DNA of 64,000 bases. Origin: Defluviibacillus sp043739385. Lineage in GTDB: Bacteria; Pseudomonadota; Gammaproteobacteria; Burkholderiales; Burkholderiaceae_C. The stretch is from positions 28,750-92,749 of the forward strand of contig JAYUED010000144.1 in the NCBI GenBank assembly GCA_043739385.1, given 5' to 3'. A program made the translations under genes and the position numbers. Positions 17,338-25,596 of the stretch are shown here, piece by piece (within the stretch, counting starts at the first letter, position 1; the number at the start of each line of letters is the position of its first letter). The notes beneath the pieces were generated by a model, which saw only the letters and a program-made list of their open reading frames with translations, did not search any database and was not told the DNA's origin.

Positions 17338-18354
17338 TCAGTTGGCTTTAGCGCCCGATTTGCGCACAATTTCAGCCCATTTGATGCTTTCGCTGACGTT
17401 GTACTTGGCAAATTCGGCTGGAGTGGACCCCACTGGCTCCGCGCCCATGGTGCTGTATTGCGCCACTACTTGGGGCTGTTTGAGCGCACGCGCTGCGGCC
17501 TCAGCCAGCTTGGCAACCAGGGGCGCAGGAGTACCTTTGGGTGCCCAAAAGCCGTACCAAGTACTGATCTCAAAACCGGGGTAACCCGACTCGGCGATGG
17601 TGGGAGTCTCAGGCAAGGCCTGCGCACGCTTTTCGGTGGTGACGGCCAAGGCACGCAGCTTGCCTGATTTGATAAACGGCATGGCGGACGGCATGGAATC
17701 AAACATCAGCTGGATTTGCGCCCCAACCAGATCAGTCAATGCGGGGGCACTACCTTTGTACGGCACATGCTGCATGTCCAGCCCTGCCAAAGTTTTAAAT
17801 GATTCACCGGCCAACTGTTGCGACGACGCATTTCCCGCTGACCCAAAATTCAGCTTGCCTGGATTCTTCTTGCCGTAGTCCACCAGCTCTTTGAGGGATT
17901 TGATGGGTGAGCTGGCCGGTACGACCAAGACCAGCGGCACAGCGGCTAGCTGGGTGATGGGGACAAAATCTTTCAACGCATCAAACCGCATTTCAGGGTA
18001 GATGCTTGAGTTGATGACGTGCAGTGAAGCGTTAGCCAAAAATGTGTAGCCATCCGGCTCGGCCCGGGCCACAACCTCTGCACCCAGCATGCCGCTGGCA
18101 CCAGGGCGGTTGTCCACAAAAATCGTCTGCCCTAGGCTGTTGCCCATCTCCACGGCCACCAGGCGCGCCGTCAAATCGGTAGGGCCACCCGGTGGATAGG
18201 GGACGATCAAACGGATGGTCTTGCTGGGGAACGAACTGACAGGCTCAGCCTGTACGCCTTCGGCAGCCAGCAGCCCCATTACAGGAGCGACCACCGCGAC
18301 AATAACCGCGCAAGAAACACGGCGCATCAGCCCATAGGGGGAAAAGGTATTCAT
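17338..18354 (-). CDS. Bug/TctC family receptor 4
   Basis: A periplasmic binding protein of 338 residues. The signal peptide is about residues 1-36 (VIVAVVAPVMGLLAAEGVQA); the mature protein opens SFPSKTIRLIVPYPPGGPTD and contains NRPGASGMLGAEVV and YKGSAPALTDLVGAQIQ. It lies head to tail with Bug receptor 3, with which it shares only family-level similarity, so the two are old paralogues or bind different acids. Its leader is an unusual 64-base array of eight 8-bp repeats beginning 13 bases before the ATG, a possible expression switch. Confidence 0.93.
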   Translation of the reverse strand: MNTFSPYGLMRRVSCAVIVAVVAPVMGLLAAEGVQAEPVSSFPSKTIRLIVPYPPGGPTDLTARLVAVEMGNSLGQTIFVDNRPGASGMLGAEVVARAEPDGYTFLANASLHVINSSIYPEMRFDALKDFVPITQLAAVPLVLVVPASSPIKSLKELVDYGKKNPGKLNFGSAGNASSQQLAGESFKTLAGLDMQHVPYKGSAPALTDLVGAQIQLMFDSMPSAMPFIKSGKLRALAVTTEKRAQALPETPTIAESGYPGFEISTWYGFWAPKGTPAPLVAKLAEAAARALKQPQVVAQYSTMGAEPVGSTPAEFAKYNVSESIKWAEIVRKSGAKAN

Positions 18355-18366
18355 AAATCAAGTTCT

Positions 18367-18430
18367 CGATTTTCCGATTTTCCGATTTCTCGGTTTTTGG
18401 TTTTTTGGTTTTTTGGTTTTTTGGTTTTCG
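18367..18430. repeat. 8-bp tandem repeat, 8 units, in the leader of Bug receptor 4
   Basis: Eight consecutive octamers: CGATTTTC (18367), CGATTTTC (18375), CGATTTCT (18383), CGGTTTTT (18391), GGTTTTTT (18399, 18407, 18415), GGTTTTCG (18423). The array fills most of the gap between the quinone-oxidoreductase-like gene and the Bug gene, ending 13 bases before the Bug ATG. On the minus strand each unit is A-rich and the units nearest the start contain GGAAAA, close to a ribosome site. Because the period is not a multiple of three and the array is untranslated, copy-number changes would alter leader length only. Confidence 0.92.
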
Positions 18431-18450
18431 AAATTAACCAAAAAAGAAAT

Positions 18451-19467
18451 TCAGGCGCTCTCAGGCGTCATTTGCAAGGCAATCTTGCCCACGATCTGGC
18501 GGCTTTCCAGCGCAGCCAAAGCATCGCTCAGCCCGGTGAGCGGGTACACCGCCGACACAGTGGGACGGATACGCTCTTGCAGCGCCCAATGCCCTAGCTC
18601 GTTCATGGCCTTCTGTAGCGCAGGGGCGAAAGCCACACGCTCGTCGTAGGGCGTCCAGCCTAGGTAGCGTCCAAAAAAGAAGCCGTTCAGAGTGATGTTT
18701 TTGACCAGCAACAGGTTCAGCGGTGCTTGTGGCACCCGCCCGCTGGCAAAACCCACGCTCAAAATTCGGGCGTTCTGCGCCGCAGCCCTGATCGAGCGGT
18801 CAAACAAATCACCCCCCACCGGATCAACCACCACGTCAGCACCCCGCCCTGCCGTCATGGCCTTGATGTTTTGTACAAAATCATCATCCGGGGCGACCGC
18901 ATAACGCGCACCCCTCGCCAAAGCCTCAGCGCGCTTGGTGGGTGTACTCGCACAGGCAATTACCTCGGCACCCAGCAGCACTGCCAGCTCGACCGCGGCC
19001 AGCCCCACACCGGCGCCAGCGCCCAGCACCAGAACGGTTTCATCGGGTTGCAGCGCACAACGCCAGAGCAAACCTGTGTAGGCCGTGCCATACGACAGTG
19101 GCAGCGGCAGCGCCTTCAGCAGCGACAAACCCTCGGGCAGCGGATATACCGTGTGTTCAGACACCGTGATGTGCTCGGCATAGCAACCCCAGCGTGCCAA
19201 TGCCATAACGGCATCGCCCACCTTCAAGCGCGTTACCGCAGCGCCGCAGGCCACCACATGTCCAACCGCCTCGGTGCCCGGCACAAAGGGCATCGGTGGC
19301 TTGCTCTGGTAGCGCCCTTCGATCAGCAAACTGGTGGCATGACTGACGCTGGCATAGGCCACGGCAATCGTCACCTGGTGCGTATCAGGGGCATAAGGCA
19401 AGGGAATTTCCACCACGCGAACCACGTCAGACGGCGCACCGAACTGCGCGCACTGCAAAGCCCGCAT
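18451..19467 (-). CDS. NADPH:quinone oxidoreductase-like MDR family protein
   Basis: A 338-residue zinc-independent medium-chain dehydrogenase/reductase of the quinone oxidoreductase group. It has the GroES-like N-terminal domain (PFVPGTEAVGHVVACG), the NADPH-binding loop LVLGAGAGVGLAAVELA, and a C-terminal IVGKIALQ. The structural-zinc Cys cluster of alcohol dehydrogenases is absent. Such enzymes near acyl-CoA genes may reduce enoyl-CoA or quinones; the substrate is unknown. The start is ATG 19467, whose first base is the last base of the upstream CoA-transferase stop (TGATG), giving translational coupling; a more upstream ATG at 19512 is rejected. Confidence 0.9.
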   Translation of the reverse strand: MRALQCAQFGAPSDVVRVVEIPLPYAPDTHQVTIAVAYASVSHATSLLIEGRYQSKPPMPFVPGTEAVGHVVACGAAVTRLKVGDAVMALARWGCYAEHITVSEHTVYPLPEGLSLLKALPLPLSYGTAYTGLLWRCALQPDETVLVLGAGAGVGLAAVELAVLLGAEVIACASTPTKRAEALARGARYAVAPDDDFVQNIKAMTAGRGADVVVDPVGGDLFDRSIRAAAQNARILSVGFASGRVPQAPLNLLLVKNITLNGFFFGRYLGWTPYDERVAFAPALQKAMNELGHWALQERIRPTVSAVYPLTGLSDALAALESRQIVGKIALQMTPESA

Positions 19468-20678
19468 CACACGGCTGCAGCGGCTTGGCACACCACGCCA
19501 GTCGCTGTCCATTGTTCAATGTGCGCCGCATCAAAGCCTGCATCTGCCAAGATTTGTAGCGAATGCTCGCCAATACGGGGCGCAACCCCCACTTGGCGAC
19601 GAAAAGGTGTGGCCGGTAGACCCAAGTAAGGCAACGGCGAGAGGGCCGCGAGCGAAGTGCCCAACCCCGGCTGCGCCAGTGGCTGAAACATCTGCACATG
19701 CGCCGCCTGAGGGTGCGCCATCACCGCGTCATAGCCGCGCACCGGTGCATGCAACACGTCATGCGCTTGCAACTGTGTCATCCAAAAGGCTGTGGACTGA
19801 TGCTTCAGCAACGTATTGATAGCGGCATGCAACACATCGCAATGCACCATGCGGCTCGCGTTGTCGGTGAAGCGAACATCGGTCAACCATTCCTCACGGC
19901 CTAGCGCACGGCACACACGCACAAACTGGTCGTTATTGAGCGCCAGCAAGGTAAGTTGACCATCTGCGGTTTCAAACACACCATTTGGCGCACTGACAGC
20001 CCCAAACGGGCGTTGACCCGCCATAGCATGTTCCAGAAAGTTGATGCCCTGAAACGACGCGCAAGCCTCAAACAAACTCACCTCCACATGGCTACCCGTA
20101 CCGCGTGCCAAGCGCTGGTAAAGCGCCGCCGATGCCGCCTGCGCGGCGTACAACCCCGTGGCCACATCGGCCATCAGCATCCCGATGCGGCGCGGCGCAC
20201 CGTGCTGGTCTTGGTTAGTCACCATCAATCCACTGTCCGCCTGCATGACCGAATCAGACGCTGGAGCATCTGCATACGGGCCATCGGGGCCATAGCCGCT
20301 GATGGACACGTAAAGCAAATCGGGCTTGAGTGCCGCCAATTCTGCGTAGCCCACACCCATGCGCTCAGCCACACCAGGGCGAAAGTTCTGCACAACGATG
20401 TCAGCCTGCAAAGCCAACTGGCGCAGCAACGCCCTGCCCGCTGCTACTTTGCCATCAATAGCAATGCTGCGTTTACCCGCGTTGTACTGGATAGACAGTG
20501 CGCTGTGCTCACCCCGCACCACGCCGACAAACCGCCCCCAGTCCCCACTGGGTGGCTCCACCTTGGTCACGTCAGCCCCTTGCTGCCAGAGAATGTGGGC
20601 GCAGTACGGCCCGGCAATACCTTGGCTGATGTCCAGAATACGCAGACCGGTGTAGGGCAATAAAGGGTTCGTGGTCAT
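19467..20678 (-). CDS. CaiB/BaiF family (class III) CoA-transferase 2
   Basis: A 403-residue class III CoA-transferase. The catalytic Asp is expected at Asp171 in LMADVATGLYAAQ. Other blocks are GIAGPYCAHILWQQGADVTK, VQNFRPGVAERMGVGYAEL, SISGYGPDGPYADAPASD and GSHVEVSLFEA. It is only distantly similar to the CoA-transferase at 5704-6885, so the two probably use different acids. It sits between Bug receptor 5 (12 bases upstream) and the quinone-oxidoreductase-like gene (overlapping), an apparent three-gene uptake and activation unit within cluster B. Confidence 0.93.
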   Translation of the reverse strand: MTTNPLLPYTGLRILDISQGIAGPYCAHILWQQGADVTKVEPPSGDWGRFVGVVRGEHSALSIQYNAGKRSIAIDGKVAAGRALLRQLALQADIVVQNFRPGVAERMGVGYAELAALKPDLLYVSISGYGPDGPYADAPASDSVMQADSGLMVTNQDQHGAPRRIGMLMADVATGLYAAQAASAALYQRLARGTGSHVEVSLFEACASFQGINFLEHAMAGQRPFGAVSAPNGVFETADGQLTLLALNNDQFVRVCRALGREEWLTDVRFTDNASRMVHCDVLHAAINTLLKHQSTAFWMTQLQAHDVLHAPVRGYDAVMAHPQAAHVQMFQPLAQPGLGTSLAALSPLPYLGLPATPFRRQVGVAPRIGEHSLQILADAGFDAAHIEQWTATGVVCQAAAAV

Positions 20679-20690
20679 GCAGGTTTCTTC

Positions 20691-21680
20691 TTAGGAGTTC
20701 AGCTTGATGTTTGCGTCTTTGATGATCTTGGCGTACAACGCTGTATCGGTCTTCACGATTTTGGCAAACTCGTCTTGCTTGGCACCACCCACCCACAACC
20801 CCATACCTTCGATACGCGCTACAACCTCGGGCAGGCGCAGGATACGGCTGGACTCTTCGGCCATTTTGGTGACGATGGCGGTGGGCGTGGCGGCGGGTAA
20901 AAACAGACCAAACCAGCCATACTGCTCGAACGACTGGTAACCCAGTTGCTCAAACGTCAGCACCTCAGGGTAGTTGGACAGCCGCTGGGTGCCACTGACG
21001 GCCAGCACTTTGAGCGATTTGAGGTGTGCGCGTACAGAACCCATGTCGATGAACGCGCACGACAACTGCCCACCCATCATGTTGTTGATAAGCGGTGCCG
21101 CCCCAGCGAAGGGCACATGCACCATGTCCAATCCCGCTTGTAAGTTGAATAAGGCTCCCTGAATATGCGACGACGTGCCCGCGCCGTAGCTGCCATAGTT
21201 GTACTTGCCAGGATTGGCCTTAACCAACGCGACGAACTCTTTCACGCTGTTGGCGGGCGAATCGGGTGGAACTACGAAAACGTTGGGGCTTTTAGCAATC
21301 TGGATGACAGGGGCCAAATCTTTCAAGGCGTCATAAGGCAAGGACATCAGCGTAGGCTGCTGGCTGATGGAGGTGATCCCCATCAACAGGGTGTAGCCAT
21401 CTGGTGCAGCTTTGACGACCAAGTGGTTGCCAATGGTGCCGCCCGCACCCGTGCGGTTGTCCACCACCACAGTGATGTTCCAGGCCTCACCCAGCTTTTG
21501 CGCCATCATGCGACCCAGCGAATCGGTCGCACCGCCTGCGGGATAGGGCACGATGAGCTTGATGCTTTGGCTGGGGTAGGCAGCGCTGGCGGGCGTTTGT
21601 GCCCACACCGCGCTACTGGCCAGTGCCGTGCCAGAGGCCAGCAAGGTGCGTCGGGAAAGGTGTGATTGGGTCGTTGTCAT
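20691..21680 (-). CDS. Bug/TctC family receptor 5
   Basis: A periplasmic binding protein of 329 residues. Its N terminus MTTTQSHLSRRTLLASG carries a twin-arginine motif (SRRTLL) followed by a hydrophobic stretch and AWAQ-like cleavage region, so export by Tat rather than Sec is possible. The mature part has YPSQSIKLIVPYPAGGATD, NRTGAGGTIGNHLVVKA and FAGAAPLINNMMGGQLS, the last being an unusual form of the YKG loop. The start is ATG 21680, preceded by GGAGACAAG; an in-frame ATG at 21722 is rejected. The 86 bases upstream show no gene. Confidence 0.92.
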   Translation of the reverse strand: MTTTQSHLSRRTLLASGTALASSAVWAQTPASAAYPSQSIKLIVPYPAGGATDSLGRMMAQKLGEAWNITVVVDNRTGAGGTIGNHLVVKAAPDGYTLLMGITSISQQPTLMSLPYDALKDLAPVIQIAKSPNVFVVPPDSPANSVKEFVALVKANPGKYNYGSYGAGTSSHIQGALFNLQAGLDMVHVPFAGAAPLINNMMGGQLSCAFIDMGSVRAHLKSLKVLAVSGTQRLSNYPEVLTFEQLGYQSFEQYGWFGLFLPAATPTAIVTKMAEESSRILRLPEVVARIEGMGLWVGGAKQDEFAKIVKTDTALYAKIIKDANIKLNS

Positions 21681-21766
21681 CTTGTCTCCAGTTTTGTTGT
21701 TCCATGCGCGCTGCAAGGGCACTGAGCCCTCTACTCTCTAATGGAGCGATTCAGCACTTAAGCATT

Positions 21767-22933
21767 TCAGCGCTTCGCCTCACGCACCAGATTGCGGGCG
21801 ATAACGATTTGCTGGATCTGGCTGGTTCCCTCGTACAAACGGAATAGCCGTACATCCCGGTAAAAACGCTCGATGCCGTAGTCGCTTAAATACCCGGCAC
21901 CACCAAAAATCTGCACTGCACGGTCAGCCACGCGGCCACACATTTCAGACGCAAAAAGCTTGCAGCACGAAGCCTCGGTGGACACATTCAGCCCGTCATC
22001 ACGCTTGCGGGCGGCATCGATCACCATGCAGCGCGAAGCGTAAATTTCAGCTTGGCTGTCGGCCAACATGGCTTGCACCAACTGGAACTCAGCAATGGGC
22101 TGCCCAAACTGCTTGCGTTCCATCGCGTAGTGCAGGGCATCACGCTGCATCCGTTCGGCCACGCCCACGCAGATGGCGGCAATGTGGATGCGGCCTTTTT
22201 CCAGCACCTTCATCGCTGTTTTAAAGCCCTGCCCTTCCACGCCGCCCATCAGCTGGCTAGCGGGGACGCGGCAGTTTTCGAAAATCACATCCGCCGTGTG
22301 CGCACCCCGCTGGCCCATCTTTTTATCGACTTTGCCAATGGTGATGCCTGGCGTGTTGGCTTCCACAATAAAAGCAGATACGCCACTGGCGCCCTTGTCG
22401 GCCGGGTTGGTGCGGGCCATCAGCGTAAAGATGCCAGCTTGTGGCGAATTGGTGATGTAGCGTTTGGTGCCGTTGACGATGTAATGCTCGCCATCCGCAT
22501 CCACGCCTTTGATCGCGGTAGTGCGCAGCGAAGCCGCGTCAGAACCGGCATCCGGCTCGGTCAGCGCGAACGAGGCAATCAGCTCACCGGTGGCCAATTT
22601 AGGCAGGTACTTGGCTTTTTGTGCGGGCGTGCCGTCAAACACAATGCCTTGCGAGCCAATGCCCACCGTGGTGCCAAAAAGCGAACGGAAGCACGGCGAG
22701 GTTTGGCCCATGGCTAGCATCACCATCACCTCTTCTTCCATGGTCAGCGCAAAGCCACCGAACTCTTCGGGCACGGTAAGGCCGAACAAACCCATCTCTT
22801 TCATCGCCGTGACGATTTCCGGTGGGATTTCATCGGTGTCAGCGACCTGCGCCTCGATGGGCACGAGGCGCTCGCGCACGAAACGGTTGACGGTGTCGAG
22901 CAACGCGTTGAGGGTTTCGGAGTCACGGATCAT
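21767..22933 (-). CDS. Acyl-CoA dehydrogenase 2
   Basis: A 388-residue acyl-CoA dehydrogenase with a full set of motifs: FALTEPDAGSDAASLRT, YITNSPQAGIF, and the catalytic Glu in RLYEGTSQIQQIVIARNL, as in short- and medium-chain enzymes. It should oxidise an acyl-CoA and reduce ETF. AAGGA six bases before the ATG supports the start. It is separated from the thiolase-like gene by a 76-base gap holding a palindromic element. Of the three acyl-CoA dehydrogenases in the window this is the only one with the canonical YEGT base. Confidence 0.94.
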   Translation of the reverse strand: MIRDSETLNALLDTVNRFVRERLVPIEAQVADTDEIPPEIVTAMKEMGLFGLTVPEEFGGFALTMEEEVMVMLAMGQTSPCFRSLFGTTVGIGSQGIVFDGTPAQKAKYLPKLATGELIASFALTEPDAGSDAASLRTTAIKGVDADGEHYIVNGTKRYITNSPQAGIFTLMARTNPADKGASGVSAFIVEANTPGITIGKVDKKMGQRGAHTADVIFENCRVPASQLMGGVEGQGFKTAMKVLEKGRIHIAAICVGVAERMQRDALHYAMERKQFGQPIAEFQLVQAMLADSQAEIYASRCMVIDAARKRDDGLNVSTEASCCKLFASEMCGRVADRAVQIFGGAGYLSDYGIERFYRDVRLFRLYEGTSQIQQIVIARNLVREAKR

Positions 22934-22950
22934 TATTTATCCTTCAAAGC

Positions 22951-22995
22951 AAGCCCTAAAGCACACTTAATAAGCTGTAGCAGCTATCATTTTTA
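22951..22995. repeat. Palindromic intergenic element with AATGATAGCTGCTA core
   Basis: On the minus strand the gap reads AAAAATGATAGCTGCTACAG followed by CTTATTAAGTGTGCTTTAGG. The ATAGCTGCTA word followed by a CTTATTAAG near-palindrome resembles, from memory, a repeat very common between genes of Acidovorax, Polaromonas and Rhodoferax. It lies between the thiolase-like gene and the acyl-CoA dehydrogenase 2 gene. Confidence 0.55.
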
Positions 22996-23009
22996 ATAAA
23001 ACAGACAGC

Positions 23010-24206
23010 TTAAAGGGCCTCTGCTGTCCCCAATATCGCCGTAGATTGGCTGGACAGTGTGCCGCCATTGCCATGGGCCAGCGCCGTATGGACGCCTGGC
23101 ACTTGGCGATCGCCACAGCTACCGCGCAACTGACGTACCGCCTCAATCAGCGCAAAGATGCCGTACATGCCCGGGTGAACGCACGACAAGCCACCGCCGT
23201 TGGTGTTCACCGGCAACCGGCCCCCAGGTGCAATCGCGCCGCCTTCGACAAACGCTCCAGACTCGCCTTTTTTACAAAACCCCAAGTCTTCCAAGAACAG
23301 CAGCGTGTTGATGGTGAAAGCGTCATAGAGCTGCACCACGCCCATGTCCTTCGCCGACAGGCCCGCCATCGCATAGGCCTCGCGACCCGACTGGCTGGCT
23401 GCGGTGACGGTCAAGTCTGGCATGGACGATATTTGTCGGTTCCACAAAGCCGTGGCATTGCCCAACACATAAACTGGTTTTTGGGCCAAGTGCTTGGCCC
23501 GGTCGGCGCGCACCAGCACGAAGGCACCGCCGCCGTCAGTCACCAAGCAGCAGTCACGCACGCTCAAAGGATCTGACACCATGCGGGCCTTCAGCACGTC
23601 GTCAATGCTGAGCGGGTCGCGGCTAAAGGCTTCAGGGTTGAGCTGCGCCCAACCGCGTGCCGCCACAGCCACTTCGGCCAGATGGCGGCGGGTGGTGCCA
23701 AACTCGTGCATATGGCGGGCAGCGGCCAGCGCATAGGCGGAGAGCGGTTGCATTGGCTCGTACGGTGTCTCGTAGGGCTGCGGGTCCATCGCGCGACGGG
23801 CCTTGGCCACATCCGCACGGCTGAAAGTGGCCGTGCGTTGCGTGCTGCCATAGCAGACCAGCACCGCATTGCACTGACCCGCTTGCAGCGCCATCATCGC
23901 GGGCAGCAGGTGGGCGATAAAGCTGGAGCCACCAACCATCGTGCCATTGACGTAGCGCGGGTTCAGGCCCAAGTACTCAACCACAGGCATCGGCCACATG
24001 GTTGACAGCACACTGGCGGTACACAGGCCGTCGATATCACTCATCTTCAAACCAGCATCAGCCACCGCAGCACGGGCAGAGCGGGCCAGCAGCTCCATGT
24101 CGGTGAAGCCGGGCGCTTCGCCACAGCCGAAAGTGGCTGCACCGACGATGGCGGCGCTGCCACGCAAGGCTTTAAGGCCTGGGGAGGTAGAAATTGCAGC
24201 GCTCAT
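23010..24206 (-). CDS. Thiolase-fold protein lacking the nucleophilic Cys (Ltp2/aldolase-like)
   Basis: A 398-residue thiolase-superfamily protein. Aligned with the complete thiolase at 32800-34005 (Cys85 in NNNCSSGSSA), the corresponding segment is NGTMVGGSSF (87-96), with Met90 at the Cys position, so the classical acyl-enzyme cannot form. The C-terminal blocks NTNGGGLSCVHPGMYG and TALAHGNGG keep two His residues. Cys-less thiolases paired with DUF35 proteins are known as steroid side-chain aldolases (Ltp2 with ChsH2), which cleave beta-hydroxyacyl-CoA by retro-aldol reaction. The ATG overlaps the stop of the DUF35 gene by 4 bases (ATGA). AAGGA precedes the start. Role as aldolase is inference; other Cys-less thiolase-like proteins exist. 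Confidence 0.85.
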   Translation of the reverse strand: MSAAISTSPGLKALRGSAAIVGAATFGCGEAPGFTDMELLARSARAAVADAGLKMSDIDGLCTASVLSTMWPMPVVEYLGLNPRYVNGTMVGGSSFIAHLLPAMMALQAGQCNAVLVCYGSTQRTATFSRADVAKARRAMDPQPYETPYEPMQPLSAYALAAARHMHEFGTTRRHLAEVAVAARGWAQLNPEAFSRDPLSIDDVLKARMVSDPLSVRDCCLVTDGGGAFVLVRADRAKHLAQKPVYVLGNATALWNRQISSMPDLTVTAASQSGREAYAMAGLSAKDMGVVQLYDAFTINTLLFLEDLGFCKKGESGAFVEGGAIAPGGRLPVNTNGGGLSCVHPGMYGIFALIEAVRQLRGSCGDRQVPGVHTALAHGNGGTLSSQSTAILGTAEAL

Positions 24207-24631
24207 ACCGCTTCCTTTTCAATAGCAAGGTGTGAAGGAAGAGCATGGGCATGAAACACAATTAATCCTTTTTTCTCGTTCTTTCCTTCGTTTATTCCTT
24301 CGATCAGTTGCACGCTGGCTATCACGCGCTGGCCGATATGCACCGCATCGGGCAACAGGTCCACCACGCGGCTCATCAGGCGAACGCCCTCGTCCAAATC
24401 GATCAGCGAGACGTTGTAGTCGCCACCCGCATCGGGCTTGCGCCGCACGGTCGTGACGGAATACACCGTACCGTAGCCGCTAGGGGCCACCCAAGCCAAG
24501 TCCACGGCGCCACAGTGCGGGCAGCTTTCGCGGGGAAAGTAAACATGCTTGCTGCACGCGCCGCAATGCTGAATGAGGAAATTACCTTGGTCAAGCGCTG
24601 CTTGGTGCTGGTTTTGAATCCCTGTGCTCAT
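24203..24631 (-). CDS. DUF35 zinc-ribbon/OB-fold acyl-CoA-associated protein
   Basis: A 142-residue protein with a rubredoxin-like zinc ribbon, CGAC (Cys23, Cys26) and CPHC (Cys37, Cys40), followed by an OB-fold domain (GYGTVYSVTTVRRKPDAGG, VRLMSRVVDLLPDAVHIGQRV). DUF35 proteins bind and support thiolase-fold partners. It overlaps the thiolase-like gene downstream and the SDR gene upstream by ATGA at both ends, so the three are made together. The start is ATG 24631; the in-frame ATG at 24643 is rejected. Near the C terminus a 12-bp repeat encodes EGIN-EGKN-EKKG, a likely slippage expansion in a loop. Confidence 0.9.
   Translation of the reverse strand: MSTGIQNQHQAALDQGNFLIQHCGACSKHVYFPRESCPHCGAVDLAWVAPSGYGTVYSVTTVRRKPDAGGDYNVSLIDLDEGVRLMSRVVDLLPDAVHIGQRVIASVQLIEGINEGKNEKKGLIVFHAHALPSHLAIEKEAV
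24266..24301. repeat. 12-bp in-frame tandem repeat, 3 units, inside the DUF35 gene
   Basis: On the minus strand the units are GAAGGAATAAAC (24290-24301), GAAGGAAAGAAC (24278-24289) and GAGAAAAAAGGA (24266-24277), encoding EGIN, EGKN and EKKG. They lie 64 bases before the end of the gene, in frame. Confidence 0.75.
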
Positions 24632-25542
24632 ACGGGATCCCAAGAGAAAACGTCACCAGAGCGATCTAGTGGGTAAAAACTGGCCTTCAATGCTGGCAAC
24701 GCGTGAGCGGCGACAGATTCGGGCGTCCAGCCTTCGCTGCGATGGACGGATCGGATAGGCCGTGGCTGGCTCATCAAGAATATTTCGTTGTTGCGCACTG
24801 CAAAGACCTGACCATTGGCGTCAGACGCTGTGTCGCTGGCCAAACACACCGCCAGCGGCGCGATCTTGGCGGGCGTCATTTGCTTGATGCGGTCTACGCG
24901 GGCCTGCTCTGCGGGCGTGTCGGTAGGGATAGAGCCGATCATGCGGCTCCAGGCAAACGGGGCGATGCAATTAGAGCGCACATTGAATTTCAGCATGTCC
25001 AGCGCGATGGATTTCGAGAGCGCCATCACCCCCAGTTTGGCCGCCGAGTAGTTGGCCTGTCCAAAGTTGCCCACCAGCCCAGACGTGGATGTCATGTGGA
25101 TGTAGTTGCCGCTGCCTTGCTCCTTGAAATGCGTGGCTGCGGCGCGGCTCACGTAGTACGCACCGTAGAGATGCACCTTGATGACGGCATCCCATTCGTC
25201 CACGCTCATTTTGTGAAAGAAACGATCCCGCAGAATGCCCGCGTTATTCACCACCACGTCGATACGGCCAAAGGCATCGAGCGCGGTCTGAATGATGCGA
25301 CCCGCGCCTGCAGCATCGGACACGCTGTCGATATTCGCCACCGCCTCGCCGCCCAGCGCTTTGATTTCATTGACTACCGACTGCGCCGGGCCAGTATCGT
25401 TGCCTTCACCAGATACAGAAGCGCCGAGGTCGTTGACCACCACTTTCGCGCCTTCGCGCACCATCGCCAGCGCGATATCACGCCCAATACCACCACCCGA
25501 ACCGGTCACGACGACGACTTTACCTTGCACCATATTGCCCAT
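24628..25542 (-). CDS. MFE-2/Hsd4A-like (3R)-hydroxyacyl-CoA dehydrogenase (SDR)
   Basis: A 304-residue SDR close to the dehydrogenase part of peroxisomal multifunctional enzyme 2 and the actinobacterial Hsd4A. Diagnostic features are TGSGGGIG, the VVNDLGASVSGEGNDTG insertion after the second strand, NNAGILRDRFFHKMS, and STSGLVGNFGQANYSAAK, which carries the catalytic Tyr and Lys. It should oxidise a 3-hydroxyacyl-CoA to 3-oxoacyl-CoA. AGGAGAATTTC before the ATG is a strong ribosome site. It heads an overlapping three-gene unit with the DUF35 and thiolase-like genes, the same company Hsd4A and Ltp2 keep in steroid degraders. Confidence 0.9.
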   Translation of the reverse strand: MGNMVQGKVVVVTGSGGGIGRDIALAMVREGAKVVVNDLGASVSGEGNDTGPAQSVVNEIKALGGEAVANIDSVSDAAGAGRIIQTALDAFGRIDVVVNNAGILRDRFFHKMSVDEWDAVIKVHLYGAYYVSRAAATHFKEQGSGNYIHMTSTSGLVGNFGQANYSAAKLGVMALSKSIALDMLKFNVRSNCIAPFAWSRMIGSIPTDTPAEQARVDRIKQMTPAKIAPLAVCLASDTASDANGQVFAVRNNEIFLMSQPRPIRSVHRSEGWTPESVAAHALPALKASFYPLDRSGDVFSWDPV

Positions 25543-25596
25543 GAAATTCTCCTGTAACTTATTGAAAAAATTAACTAAAACTAAAAATTAATGTTT

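Noticed and set aside
18367..18430. CRISPR array
   Set aside because: The repeats here and elsewhere are adjacent without spacers and only 6-13 bp long, and no cas gene is present.
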